NCBI RefSeq assembly: GCF_002234675.1 | Contig: NC_019864.2 | Span: forward strand, 13,719,582 to 13,783,581 | Length of the DNA: 64,000 nt | Origin: Oryzias latipes | Lineage: Eukaryota; Chordata; Actinopteri; Beloniformes; Adrianichthyidae | Direction of reading: 5' to 3' | In this document: piece after piece, positions 11,601 through 30,519 of the stretch | Layout of the letters: every line of letters starts with the position of its first letter | Numbering within the stretch: the stretch's first letter is position 1 | Made by a program: the position numbers and the translations under genes | Notes under the pieces: generated by a model | Database searches by the model: none | The model's input: only the letters and a program-made list of their open reading frames with translations | Told to the model about the DNA's origin: nothing

Positions 11601-14600
11601 GCAGATTCCTGCAAACGTAAGAGCAGATAATGCCGACCTCCAGTAGGGCGGGGCAGCTGTGGGAACAATTGTTGCTCTCCCTGCTGCTCATTAATTGGAT
11701 TGCATGCATCCAGCCAATCAGAATCTAGAAAATGTGGTTAGAAAAACAGCAATTGTTCTCACACATAGAGTTGTAAGACCAAAAAACATAATTTTTTTCC
11801 TATAGCCCCAAATTTAATGTTCTCACAGTTGTTTTTTCCACATAGAGCTAAAACTTTAGTTAAAAATCAAGCATCTACACTGACTTTAATCTCAGTGAGT
11901 GCTTCTAATCATAAATTATATTCGTCTGCCTAATATTTGAGACTTTATTTCTGCAGACAACTCAGAAAAAGACACATTTGGGGTTACAGAATTGCAATGT
12001 CCTAAGAAAAAAAGACACTTTTTCTCTTCCTCTCTGCTTTGAGTGGTAGACAAATGTCTTGCTTCTGGCAGGACCTGAGCAGACTCTGATCTGTGCAGAT
12101 GCGTGCCAGATGAATATTCCAATCTAGAGGTGTGGCAGATGATCTGAGCACGGCCTTTCCTTCCAGACCGCCAGATAAAAACACATAAGCTGATACGAGT
12201 TTCCTTCTTCAGACAGTGATAAGACAAGATCTCTTCATCCTGCTCTCCAGCAGGAACACCCGTCACTCCAACAGCGTGACTGGTCTTGAATGTGACTGTT
12301 AGTTACATCAAGCAGTGAAGGAATTTCTCAGGCCCCACTCGAGCAGGACTCTTCTTTTTTTGCCCCCCCCCCCCCCCCCCCCCCCCTCCCAAGACAAGCA
12401 ACAGGATTTTTGAATGCAAACATTCCATTTTTGGAAATAGAGATGGGGGGGGGGATAAAGGAAGCATGAATTGAAGTATTTTTGAAGCAGAATCAGAATG
12501 TGCTTTGATTATTAGTTAATTTTAAAAAATGCGTCTACATTTTTTACTTTTTAATTTAAAGTCCCGCTAAAATCATTTTTATAGTAAAAATGTTCCCAGT
12601 GGTATTTTATGCCGTTTTAAACCATAATATAATATAACTGTTTCGTTTTCTAGGACCTAGTTCTTGCAGAGTGGCAGTAATTTGCCTCTGAGTTGTGGGC
12701 AGGACTTCCAACACTTCCAATCATCCCTGTCTCTACATGATCTCCAGCCAGCTCATAGCTCCTCACACGCCCAACTTAACATTACTGCTGAAACAAAAGT
12801 GGCAAACAATGCTGGAGCTATCCAGCTGTACTGTTTTGAGCCAGATACCAGCTCAGACGAGGAAATCACAGACGTACATGGACATTTGTGTGCTAGTGAA
12901 TGCATCAGAATGAAGCAGAGCAGGAAGCTTGTGGCCTGCCAATTTTAAATTTTACACAACTATTAACGTTTTCAAACAGGATTTTTTGTCTGCTTCTGAT
13001 TCACCACGATTTGAAAAATGAAATACTCAGAAATGCAATTTTGAGCTAAATGTTCTTTATTTACGTCATCCATCATGAGAAAAATGACACAAGATTCTGT
13101 TAAAAACATTAAACACAGGTTTCCTTGGAGTAGATATTTAATTTTTTGGTCCTTTTAATCCACAGCTGGGGTTTATTTTGCAGTAATGCATAGCTCTGGG
13201 TAACATTTAGAACATATGTGAGCAAAGAAGATGATGTTTTGTGCTCTTTCACCTTTTTGCTTTGCAGCCTGCACCTGCCATCCCATCGGCTCTATCTTCC
13301 AGGCCGATGGCCATCTTTGTGACCCAAGCAATGGGAATTGTACTTGTAAGCCCGGCGTTGGGGGCCCCCAATGTGATAGATGCTTGATGGGACACTGGGG
13401 GCTGCATGAGCACGGCTGTCGTCCATGTGATTGCCTGGGGGACTGCGACCCCTACACTGGAGACTGCAGTTCTGGGTAAGAGCCAAGTCTGTGTGTGTTG
13501 ACAAAAGAGAACTAGGACAATAGTGATGATGTGGAGCCTTTTCTGGAACACTGAGTGGAGCTGTTTGTACCTGTGTGGCTCAGCTCTGATGTGGAGATCC
13601 TCTATGCAGCCGCTGACCCCGAGAGACAAAGCAGCAATAAGAGTGAGACGGCACTCTATAGGGGAGAGGAGCTTTTCTCTGCACTGCACCACTCTGGTGA
13701 GGTCACAGTTAACACACTGCACACTTAAAAAAACATTTATAAAAATTGGGGCTATTCTTTGGGTGAAGTTTGTGGGAGGAAATTAAACCATTGATGGCTT
13801 TGCTTCTTGCTTTCCAGTGAAATGTGATTGTGAGGAAGTTCCTTTTGGCAGTCCTAAACACTTCTGTTCTGCAGAGTTTGACTACGGTGAGTGGACGACC
13901 TTGAAGAGACCTTTTAACCAGAACTGTGTAAGCCAATCACATCAGAGAAGCCAGTCAAGAAAACAATGGACCAGATTTGGTAATCAGAAGATATGTAAAT
14001 GTTTACAAAAAACAGTTTGAACCAAATTTAGGTGAAACTTAATTGTATCTTCTAGTCTACAACAGAAACATATGTTGTGTCTTAAATGTTGTCAAAAGAA
14101 TGTGATAGGGAGCTTTGTAAATAAATATTCACAGTAAAATTCATTCTTTCCTCAATTTATGTATGATATTTTATGTACGATATGTTTGATATGTTCCGTA
14201 CAAACGTTTTTTAACCTTATATAACCATTCGTATCATATTTGATAAACACATTTCCGAAACCATCATCTTCTTAGCATGATCCAAAGTTTCCTTAAAAAC
14301 CCATTAAATAGAACTTGGTCCATGTTTCTTTTGGCCACTTAGTTCATCATCATTCCACTAGGGGCAGTAGAAGGATTTTTCCTGCTCATTTCAAAATGGC
14401 TGCTTCCATGAGTTTTGCTCATTTTCCTCTTTGTAAAGAGAATGGCTTATCTGTTGTTTTTCATGCTTTTAAATGACAACTTGCTGAATGGAAAAAAGGC
14501 TAAATTTGTTCATATTATATATTTTTTATAATACAATTACACCACGTTAAAAATGTGTTGATCAAATTTGAGTCAGTGGGTAAATAAGATGCTTTTTCTG

Positions 14601-15106
14601 GACATTCATGTCAACATTTTTACATCTTAAACTATCTTTGGAAAAATCAAGGACAAGCACACCTAAATGAACTTTGATGTCATTTGTTTGATGACTTACT
14701 TGTGTTGCAGTGGTGGTGGTTAAGGTAATGTCCGCTCATGACAAAGGCTCTCACGTGGAGGTGGAGGTCAAAATAAGGAAGGTGTTGCATCAGAGACCAC
14801 AGATGAAGATTCAGCGGGAAAGTGTCACCCTTTACCCCGAGTCCTGGACCATCCGTGGCTGCACCTGCCCCATTCTCAACCCAGGTCGGCAGTCATTGCC
14901 AACAGGAATATTGCTTTCTGGCTGCATAAGTTCACTGACCCTTTAAACTTTTCCCTTCCTCAGGATTTGAGTATATAGTGGCCGGTCATGAAGACTGGAA
15001 CACCGGCCATCTTCTCATTAACACCAAGAGCCTCGTTAAACCATGGAAACCAACCCTCGCCCGCAAAATTCTCAACATACGCAGAAAATGTTATGGTTAT
15101 ACGTGA
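8684..15106 (+). CDS. NTN4: NTN4, netrin-4 (complete, 10 exons)
   Basis: Netrin-4 is a secreted laminin-related protein of basement membranes that binds laminin gamma chains and blocks laminin polymerisation. Exons: 8684-8783, 8984-9540, 10697-10969, 11071-11197, 11428-11616, 13268-13475, 13584-13696, 13818-13886, 14711-14884 and 14964-15106. The predicted product is 650 residues (human 628). A second in-frame Met at 8723 ([17 protein letters not shown]) starts a cleaner signal peptide and would give 637 residues; I think it the likelier start. The laminin N-terminal domain follows ([31 protein letters not shown]). Next come three laminin-EGF repeats rich in Cys ([31 protein letters not shown]). 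The C-terminal netrin/NTR domain starts near residue 524 (KCDCEE) and ends [13 protein letters not shown]. All introns are GT-AG and phases agree. A TTAA-type transposon sits in intron 5. Confidence 0.97.
9706..9845. repeat. Degenerate teleost dispersed repeat in NTN4 intron 2
   Basis: The stretch contains GGGTAACGGGGTTGCTGGAGCC, a TGTTGCAGGGTCGGGG block and a final ACAAGTTGCCAGG. The order and wording resemble a common fish interspersed repeat (…GGGCTGCTGGAGCC…CAGGTC…). A second relic of the same type lies at 54110-54202. It is old and decayed, and the family name is not assigned. Confidence 0.4.
12363..12386. repeat. Poly-C tract
   Basis: About 24 consecutive C residues in NTN4 intron 5. 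Such runs are prone to length error in assembly. Confidence 0.9.
12555..13140 (+). mobile_element. TTAA-flanked non-autonomous element, copy 1
   Basis: A ~586 bp element in NTN4 intron 5, bounded by TTTAAAGTCCCGCT on the left and TTGGAGTAGATATTTAA on the right. These are degenerate versions of terminal repeats shared with copies at 60109 and 62718. TTAA at both edges suggests piggyBac-like target duplication. An internal open segment (12664-12948, + strand) encodes [19 protein letters not shown], a piece found in reverse orientation in the other copies. No transposase is present. This copy is in the opposite orientation to the other three. Confidence 0.7.
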
Positions 15107-15252
15107 AAAAAGTTCAACAATGACAGGAGGTGCTGGGGTGCTGTTGGGGACACACAGACACATTAGGAATTACTTGGACACTAAGCCCATTGACTTGTAT
15201 TTTCTATTTGTAAAGTTGTAGCAACTGCAAACCCTTTGTTTGCCTTGTTTCC

Positions 15253-15258
15253 ATTAAA
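15253..15258 (+). promoter_or_regulatory. Likely NTN4 poly(A) signal (ATTAAA)
   Basis: An ATTAAA hexamer lies about 150 bases after the NTN4 stop and is followed by a GT-rich stretch (TTGATGTTCAGTG). It is the first poly(A)-like hexamer after the gene. Confidence 0.4.
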
Positions 15259-16455
15259 GTTGATGTTCAGTGCAGAAATATGTTTCCTGGAAAATAGCAG
15301 GAAATTGTGTAAAAGCAAAAGTTGAAATTTTGCAGGTTTTAGACATTTTGAGGTCAATGATGAAAGAAATACCAGAAAAAATATATTTCCAATTCTTGCC
15401 TAATGGAACTTAATCTTAACAGCTTCAAGTCATCCTGCCACCTCACCAAATCCCACATCAGTTTGCTTAAATAGTTTAGACTGAAATTTTTGAGACTTTT
15501 TTAGACTTTTCTTAAGAACTTCTCATTTTTTTGTGGCTAACATTTCCCAGATATTAGGATTAATTTCTTAACTGAGAGCTAATGTACAGTTTCAAATCTT
15601 GAGGGCTAATTAAAACTGAGTTTGAATTGTTGGAAAAACATTGCCAAAACTTTATTCAAATAGCAGAAATTGTTGCTTGTTTAGTGTGCACTTTTGAACA
15701 GGGAGGAAATTTAAAAAACTACTTCTTTAAATTTAGTGTTTGTTATTTTAAATGCATGGGGAGCTTGACTCTCCACCCTAAACATAAAACACATACAAAA
15801 CTCCAAGCATATGAATGACTGTAAGAGTTTCAGATAAAGACGTTATTGTTCATACTTGACTTGAGTAATGCCCATCTTTGGCTAAAAGAGAAAAACTCAC
15901 TAATTAAAGGTTTGTAACCTCTTAATTCTGACGCGTTAATCAAAAAATAAAAAAGTATTAAACCGCTTTGTACTGTTAATCCAACAGAGTTCAAAGTCTT
16001 CCTAAAGTCTTTACGCAGAAGCTGAATTACACTTATGTAAAAATATGGGATTTTTAAAAGTTATTTAAAATAAATAGAAAAGTCAGTGTTTAAAATAGGA
16101 TGAACTTTATTAATTCCTTTGGGGGAAACCCAGGAGGTTTAAGGCTTCATCAGCACCAGCATAGCACCACACGCACGACCCCCCCCCCCCCAAAGAAATA
16201 CACAACACGAGAGGTAAAATGAGACGGCGACAAAAATAACTAAAAATGCAAAGACAATATTTGCTGTCAGGATGACACAACAGTAATAAATTAGCTGCTG
16301 TGTTGCATTGTTCTTTTTCCTATGGGTTCTCCTTCGTTTCTGGAAACAGAGGAGCTTTTAGTGCTGGCTTTCCGAAACAGCAGAAAAAGCTGCTGCAAAA
16401 TTGGTGGCTCCTAAGGAAACATAAAAAATGTTTATATATGTCACATTTCTTGTGC

Positions 16456-16848
16456 TAAATATCATCAGAGCGTTAAAATATAGAGGACTTTAGTCATGAA
16501 CGCATTTCTGAGAAAATTGTTACACAAATACAATAATATTTCTTTGACTTAAACTCTGGACTTAATACAAACTCCAGCAGACTTTACTGCGAAAATCAAG
16601 GACACTTGTTGGAATTTGGTTTCTCAATGCAGTTTAAACCCTTGTGCTATCTTAGATGACCCCACCCTTACTTTGAGGTGTTATTCCTACCATGACAAAG
16701 GTGGATAAAGGTGGAAAGATTTCATGTAATCCATGGACACCAGTGAAGATCACAAAACATTGAAGAAAAAAAGGTTCAGCACACTGTCAGGTGGGTTTAG
16801 ATGACCCAACTCCCAATGTTAAAGTGCCTAGGATAGCACAAGGGTTAC
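16456..16848 (+). repeat. Local duplication, arm 1 (intergenic)
   Basis: These ~393 bases are nearly the same as 18472-18862: about 180 bases of single-copy-looking sequence (TAAATATCATCAGAGCG … TTTCTCAATGCAG) followed by a MITE. By eye the arms differ at roughly 15 positions. Identity stops abruptly at both ends. Both arms have the same orientation, and this one lies about 1.2 kb beyond the METAP2 stop codon. Confidence 0.9.
16637..16847 (-). mobile_element. MITE family A, copy 2
   Basis: It begins AACCCTTGTGCTATC and ends GGATAGCACAAGGGTT, with the family's internal blocks in reverse relative to copy 1. It forms the right half of the local duplication arm 1. There is no coding potential. 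Confidence 0.85.
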
Positions 16849-17624
16849 AGGCAAATGCCATTAGGGCTGCGTATCAATGCCAAAAAGACTGAATCGAGTA
16901 GGTTTTGATGTGTGAGTTCACAATTCTATTCAATTTGATGAGACTCAAGTAAATATGCATGTTTTTCAATTTACACTTAAAACCGAGTTTTTCTGATAAT
17001 TAGGAAATGCTTTTTTCATTACTATGTAAATCTGATATAAGGTGGAATTTCATTTAAAAGGTTAAGAAATTCTTTACTTAAGAAATATTTCTAGACAGTT
17101 TTAGCCTGAAAAAATAAATAAAGATAATAAAGATAACTTAAAAAATCAATTCAATGAATGGATATTGCAATTGATTTGAAATCAATTATTCCCCTTTCTG
17201 AACTTATCTTTATTTTCCTTAGTAATTTTGTGTTTTTAACAAAAAAAATGACTGGTTTATTTGGACAGAAATAAAGAAATGGATAGCTGTATAGTCTGAA
17301 CTAGTGTATAGGTCATTAACAACAGTTGAGCAAACTTTACATTTATTCAGTAGATAATGAACTTTGCTAAATATGCATTCTTAAAAAAAGATCATAGTAG
17401 AAGCAAAAAATTCGTTTAAAATAACAATATAAGGGTTTATGAATAGAGTTATTATTTTGGGCATTTTTAATGTATGCTTCTAATCTTAGCCACAAACCAT
17501 AATTAGGAGAAAAAAATGCAACATTCAGTGCAATGTTTATCACAATTTATTCTTTATAAACTGTTTAAACCAAAATAAAGCAATACATTTTATATATGTT
17601 AATATATATTGATATATAATAAAA

Positions 17625-17658
17625 ATGTATGTATGTATGTATGTATGTATGTATGTAT
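17625..17658. repeat. (GTAT)n microsatellite
   Basis: About eight tandem ATGT units, just downstream of METAP2 on its strand. Confidence 0.9.
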
Positions 17659-18000
17659 AATTATAATAGCACTTACTACCTTTGCAAGACATTGAAACAT
17701 ATCTTGATTAGAAAAGGTTCTTTTTTTATAATGATTATTTACTTCTAAATTTTCTGCATGAATCCTAAAAGCGGCTCACACAACTTAAGTTCTTCGCTTC
17801 ACTCCAGCATTTTTGTTTACAAATAAAAATACAAAAACTATTGCCAGCCCTTAAGGGGTTTGTTTTTCTTAGCCTAAAACAATTTCCTTACTATATTGAA
17901 GCTGTGAGGAAAAGTTGACTAATTGCTGTCAGTCTTCGAAGGCTTGTTCTTGCTGACTTGTCATGATACTCTAGGTTTGCATTGAATTTTTGCAGCATGC

Positions 18001-24706
<6,706 letters not shown>

Positions 24707-26157
24707 GCTCGCAGGCAGAGGCACCAAGTGACGCATAAGCTGCTGAGAGCCTCCAGTGGTCAAAGAGGAAGAGTGCGCTCGAGGCAGTGGAGCCAATAAT
24801 CAGCTTTCAGATAGTCTCTCATTCTGCAACAGAGGATCTTTCACTTTTTTCCGTAAGATTGAAGGAAACCAGACCCCCCCCCGCCTTTTTTAAGGTGGGG
24901 GGCAGCTTTGTACATTAGGAAAAACCCTGTGAAGGGTTCACCATACACTATGACCATATATGACTATTTGAGCCTTTAAGACTCATAACCCCGTCTGTGT
25001 CCAGTGTCTCAGGTTACGTGGCGCACCTGACTGCGGCAGAAAAAGCGCAAACATGTTACCACAATGTCAAACTCTTCACGTTTCTGCAGTGATCTGCTGT
25101 TGTTCATTCAGGTGACATTACAGATTTCACCTTTGCTGTTGAAGCACTGCAGGCTTCACTGTAGACAGAAGTCACCCAGATACATTTTTTAATTGTTTTT
25201 TTCAATTCTTCAGTCCTACCCCCAAAACTTTACCCAATGCACCTGACTGTCCAGGAATCATAAACCCTCAGTTACACAAATAAAAGTATAAAAGTCTTTT
25301 TGGGATGTACAGATTCTTCTTTGGGAGGTAGACATCTCTGTCTTTATGGGTGGTTTGATAAAGACAACCCATCCTGCAGAGCCTTTAGTGATGCATTTTT
25401 CAGACATGTTTCTCACATTCCATCCATCTGCAATCTTTTATAATTGACGCTGATTTTGCAGACTGCACTTACATGCCTCCTTTTTTGTCTCAAAGGCGTT
25501 GTTTTTAGTGTTTTCTTTTTGTCTCCTTCCTGACCTTTAAAACCTGAAAGATCTTTCAGTGTAAACCACAGGTTTGTCCGACCTGTTTAAGAACATTCAT
25601 GCAGGCACCTGCTCTATAATAATGTTTGAAAAATGAGATCTATTTCTCACAAGATAGCTAAAAATACTAAGCGACTAATGATTGTCTGCAGATCAAAATA
25701 CATTTAAGATAAGTTTTGCACAGTCTTTTATGCAGGACAGTTAACAAAATGACAGAGAAAGTTGAATAATCTAGAACAAGAATTTAGATTTTTGCCAAAT
25801 TTGCATGTGTTTTGACCTTGGTGGCAATATTTACCAAAGATTTTTTTTTAAACTGGGGAGAGCAACAGGTCTATTAGGGGTGCTGCAGTCAAACTTCCCT
25901 TTTGTGCTGAGACAGCCATATCAGCGGCTCATCATTCTGGGATTTTCCACTGTGCCACTCACTGCACAATGCTTTTTCAGGCAGAGTAATGTTGGCATGC
26001 ACTCACAAGTGAATGGGCAGAGACCCAAAGGTCTGGAAAGTCAGAGAGGCCCTTTTCCCAGGCCATAAAATTCAAGCTGAAAAGCTGATGAAAAGATGGG
26101 AGCTGCGAGGCCAGAGATGTAAATAAAAGCAAAGCAATGCAAAATGACAACACAGGC

Positions 26158-26594
26158 CCATGAAAACACTGCAAAAAATGTCTGAAGCTTGTAGTTGTGG
26201 TGTAGCACTCACTGTACAACAGCAAGGCACAAGCTCCCTGCTCCGCTCCATTCTGATGCATCCACTTAGACGACTCCATATACGTCTTCACTTTCTTCTT
26301 CTGATCTGGCTGGAAACTGTCCAGCTGAATATTTTCGATAATGCTCGCCATTGTTGCAGTGGTAATTAAAGGCTGGGGATGTGAGGGCCTGTTAGCTACC
26401 AGGGAAGGGTGTATGGGAAGTAGGGGCAGGCTTACTCTGTGCTAACAGTCCAAATCTCATAGGTGACTTTCTAATGAACTCTTGCCGCTCTGCAGAAACT
26501 ATGTCCTAGAAAATGACAAAGGTTTTAGATTTTGACTAAAAATGGCATAATCATAATTATTAATAAATCAAAATATATTCAGTGGGGGACTTTG
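26158..26594 (-). mobile_element. TTAA-type non-autonomous element, copy 2 (one end missing)
   Basis: On the minus strand this segment matches copies 3 and 4 from the ATGTCCTAGAAAATGACA block back through the internal coding relic (MASIIENIQLDSFQPDQ, then KWMHQNGAEQGAC). The right end, CAGTGGGGGACTTT, resembles the shared terminal repeat. The left terminal repeat is not clear, so the copy looks truncated. Confidence 0.65.
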
Positions 26595-26778
26595 ATGAAT
26601 ATTGTTAATTCTTTGAGGACATATTTATGTCAGTTACTGAAGTTTTGAGTTTACTGGGTAATACTCACATGTCATGGATTCTACAATGACAAAGCATTGA
26701 TATATTAGGGGAAACTGTGTGTTGGTCTTAACTCACTGATGGTAAATGATGTTTTTGCAAATCATTTTACTATTTTAA

Positions 26779-26987
26779 AACCCTTGTGCTATCTTAGATG
26801 ACCCCACCCTTGCATTGATGTGTTCTCCCTACCATGACAAAGGTGGATAAAGGTGGAAAGATTTCCTGTAATCCATGGACACCAGTGAGGTTCACAAATC
26901 ATTGAATTAAAATGGTTCAGAGCACTGTCTAGTGGGTCTAGATGACCCAACTCCCAATGCTAAAGTGCCTAGGATAGCACAAGGGTT
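26779..26987 (-). mobile_element. MITE family A, copy 4
   Basis: It begins AACCCTTGTGCTATC and ends GGATAGCACAAGGGTTA. The family's internal blocks are in the same orientation as copies 2 and 3, but the flanks differ from theirs. It is a clean independent insertion about 190 bases from the TTAA element copy 2. Confidence 0.85.
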
Positions 26988-27282
26988 ACGTACAACAAAC
27001 CCTTGTTTGCATTTACTCAAAGAAGACACTGACTTTTTACAGAAAAATGAAATTGAATTTACAAAACGCTCACAGCAAAATCCCAGTAACAGTAAATCCA
27101 GGTCAGTGTTGCCGGAAAAGCTTTTTGCTGATCAGACAAATACAGCACTCTGATGAATGACTTCCAAAGATTACTGACTTGGACTAAACCGTTAAGCAAA
27201 TGAAGTAAAAAAAAAAAAAAGGAAGGATCCAGAATGAATAATTGACAAAGTTAGAGTTTTGTGCCTCCCAACAGCTGTCTTA

Positions 27283-27540
27283 TCAATCTCTGAGGTAAAG
27301 CAGCAGGTTTGGCGTGGAACTGCAGCACTGGCTTGACACACAGCCGCTCTCCTGCTGCCTCAGCTGGATGTCTGTTGTGCTTCGACAGGATCGCTCGATG
27401 AAGCGGCTCTCCTCTGTGAGCTTCGCTGGATCACCAGCGTGAGTCAGTGGGTGGTGGAGCGACCGCTGGCAGCAAGAAGCCCCTGAGGGTGCCGTTATCC
27501 TCTGCTGCTGCAGTTTGTCAAGTACTTCAGAGTGCAGTCC
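27283..27540 (-). CDS. Unassigned exon-like ORF (possible terminal exon)
   Basis: On the minus strand a pyrimidine-rich tract ending TTTCTTATCCAG precedes an open frame of 85 codons, GLHSEVLDKLQQQR … TPNLLLYLRD, closed by tandem stops TGA-TAA... read from 27285 down. The composition (Gln, Ser, Cys, charged residues) looks more protein-like than the AT-rich ORFs around it, and GC content is raised. It has no start Met, so it would have to be a last exon. I recognise no family. The position and strand are those expected for human VEZT, but the residues do not resemble the acidic vezatin C-terminus as I know it. The opposite strand is also partly open, so chance or an RNA gene is possible. Confidence 0.25.
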   Translation of the reverse strand, partial: GLHSEVLDKLQQQRITAPSGASCCQRSLHHPLTHAGDPAKLTEESRFIERSCRSTTDIQLRQQESGCVSSQCCSSTPNLLLYLRD

Positions 27541-30505
27541 CTGGATAAGAAAGGAAAGCCAGAAGATCTATTATGGTAGAAACAGAATCATGTTGATTCA
27601 AATCCATTTTCATTTGGGTTGATGTTACTGCAGCAGATGCAGTGATGTGCATGTAAACCACTCATGACCTTTGGAGCTTTGACCCCAGCTTTCATATTTG
27701 TGCCCTGCTGTGAGCCCCTCAACCCCCCCACAGCTTGTAACAGCAAATATCCTGCCCTTGTTGGCTCTATCCCAGAGGTTCAGAGGGAAACCAGGAACAC
27801 TTTTTTTCCTCACCCAAAAATCTGGTTCGCATCACCAACAAAGATCTGAAAACTTCTTTTGAGCATTAAACCTGCTTAGAAGCCTCATAAACTCTATTCG
27901 TGTTTGTTTAAAGACAAAAACAATATTTCTAAAACTAATTGTGATACAGTTTTGGGCACATAACTATTATTCCCCCCCCCCCTCATATTAACGAGAATCT
28001 TCTGCTATACTTTCATTTCAAAAAGCCTGTCATCATGAATGTGCAATTACTTTCATTATTGACATTGAATTATTTAATTTAATTTGAATTGAAACATTTA
28101 AAGCATCAAAGTAGGAAATATTGGCTTCAACACACAACGTTAAGATGAAATAACTGTATAAGTTCCCAGAAAACAGTTTTGGAAGTGCTTTGATTAGTCA
28201 ATCTGGCATAATTCATGATTTCTCCTTACTTTTACTTCAGTCATGTTCATTGTCATTACAAGCTTTTTGTATGATTTATTTCAATTTAATTTTTTTTTTT
28301 TTTTTTACTCTTGTTTAAGAAGGACATAAAATGTCAGATTATGACTTTAACTCAACCGAGGGAACTTAAGTATCAAAAATAAATACTTGTTTGCAGGACA
28401 AGGGGTTTCTTTTTCCTGATCAACATATAAAAAAGGACAAAAAAAGCTTACAGAACAGAATAAACTCGAAGCTAACACTGTAGGAAAACTATTGTGATCA
28501 GATGACAAAGCATGAGAAGACACTGTGACAGGTGATGAATGTCAGTATGTCTAAAATTAGACATATTTTCCAGAAACACCACCAATATATTTGTTGAGAA
28601 AATAATATCATATCATAATATCATAGCTGTGTTTGTCTTTTGTTCAAACTTGTCTAAAACGTGGCCCAACAACATTATACTGAGCTCATTTAACAGTTAC
28701 ACCGTCCCTGGTCCAACTGTGTCGGGGCAGCTGAAGCCCTTTGCCATTGCTAAAAAGTTACAGTATCACGTAATCGTGCAAACTCACCATTATTGAGCAG
28801 CTCAGCAAGGATCTATTTCATGGTCACTTGTGTCGCTTGTGTGCATTTTTGAGTGACCTCTTCGTCTCCTTCAGGTATCAGTTGTCCTGATATGAAGCAG
28901 GTGCCAGAGGCCCCACTGAGGACCAGGCAGAGAAGAGAGGACAGTCAGCAGCCCTGCCCTTCCTGAACCCATGGATGCACAGATGCTAACGCAGTCCAGC
29001 TGCACGACAGCAGCAGGGGTGATTTTTTGGAGAGTCACAGCCACACCTGTTGATGCTGACGGAAGGACATCCATACTGAATTACTCAGGTGTCTGGGACA
29101 GCAAGCAGTAGGAGCAGAATGTCTCTTTTGACTGCTCTGAACACGTCTAGGAAATGTGTTTCTAATACAGGAATCAGTTTGTGACTTTGTGAGCCCAAAC
29201 AAAGATAAGTTCTTTGGATTCCTATCATTAGTAAATAGTGTAAATTAATTCAACATAAACATGATAAACTATACATAATAATGTTAAGTAAATTCAACAT
29301 AAAGATGAATAAATTCAACGCAAGAATGTTGAGTACATTTTACATAATAGCACTGTGTAAGCTTACCATAACTGTGTAATTCAAGATAGTGTGTTGAATT
29401 TTAGCCATCCAGTCTTTCTCAAATTTAAACAAATAAGTTTTGTGGGACCAGTTGACGATACTTTTTTGTTTAAATCTAATGTTATATTTCTTTGGAAACA
29501 AATAAAGAATGACAAAAAATCTTAAAGGCTAACACAATGGTTTAGACACGATTAAAACCACATTTTATTCAATATTCTTTAAACGGCAACCTCTAAAATA
29601 GAAAAAAGGGGTTCTTCTTTTGTGTGATATATTTTGTTATAGTAAATAAGATTGTCTGTACCAAATTATTAAAACTCAGAGAAAATGGATCCAGATGGAC
29701 CTATATGCAAACACGTCTATATATTAAAGAAAGCAAACTGGCTATTGATGTATTTTTATATATTTTTACATATTTACCCATTTAGCTAATCAAGTTAATT
29801 AAATACTGATCAGTTATAAAGGTGTCACTTCTGCACTGACTAAATGCAGGTGTGGCTTAATGAATGACAAAATAAGATTCAAATTTGAGCCTAAAACAGG
29901 AAAATGTGTTTTCCAATTTACTCCACTTTTTCAAAATAACCGAGCTTGGTGATCTTTGAAACAGTCTAGAATCTAAGAACTGATCTGGCATTTTATCCCC
30001 CATATGGAGCAGTGTTGGCCCCCGAATCCTCTGCATGGTGCTTCATGCTCTGCTGGAAGCTGCCCTGCAGTGGTGGCTGGAGGAGGTGCTGCTGCAGCAG
30101 TACTTCAGTGGTGACAGATCTGGACTACAATGCTGGTGTTAAAAACCAGCCACTGTGCAGTAAACAGATGTTTATGGTGAGGACTACTGCAGCTTTAGCC
30201 CCTAAAACACACACTGGTCGTTAAACTGTGTCCACTTGACACCAAAACACGTTATAAAGAGACCAGTTTATAACTATGTGCCCCATTGGTTGGAAAGCCT
30301 TAGAAGCTGCCTCATAGCACCAGAAGCATTAAATTATTTTTGCTCTTTTAGTGCCAGAGACATTTTTTTCCTGGTCAAGTTAGCAGCAAGGAAAGTCATG
30401 AATCTAAAAGCATCCTGCTGCAGCAAACATAATGCTTGTTCTGCAGCCAGTGGAGAGTGCAAGAACTGAGTCTGCTGCTGCAGGACTGTGCACATTGTTT
30501 GACCA

Positions 30506-30519
30506 CCACTAGGTGGCAG
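30506..30519 (+). promoter_or_regulatory. CTCF-like motif
   Basis: CCACTAGGTGGCAG, the same perfect match to the CTCF core as at 5507 and in the same orientation, lies in the METAP2-FGD6 gap about 1.9 kb upstream of the FGD6 start. This is motif evidence only. Confidence 0.45.

Larger units (their letters stand above)
15107..18000. other. NTN4-METAP2 convergent intergenic region
   Basis: The 2.9 kb between the two convergent 3' ends holds the NTN4 3' UTR, a degenerate LINE-tail-like patch near 16095-16200 (ACTTTATTAATTCCTTTGGG with a poly-C run), one arm of a local duplication with a MITE (16456-16848), a tetranucleotide repeat (17625-17658) and the METAP2 3' UTR on the minus strand. I find no coding exon. 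In human, USP44 lies in this interval; no trace was recognised. Confidence 0.6.

Noticed and set aside
13249-13722. 157-codon minus-strand ORF over NTN4 exons 6-7
   Set aside because: It is a shadow of Cys-rich laminin-EGF coding sequence on the other strand.
14350-14364. CCACTAGGGGCAG considered as a CTCF site
   Set aside because: It lacks one base of the core spacing compared with the perfect sites at 5507 and 30506.
16095-16330. LINE 3'-tail-like patch (ACTTTATTAATTCCTTTGGG)
   Set aside because: Too short and decayed to assign; mentioned only within the intergenic description.
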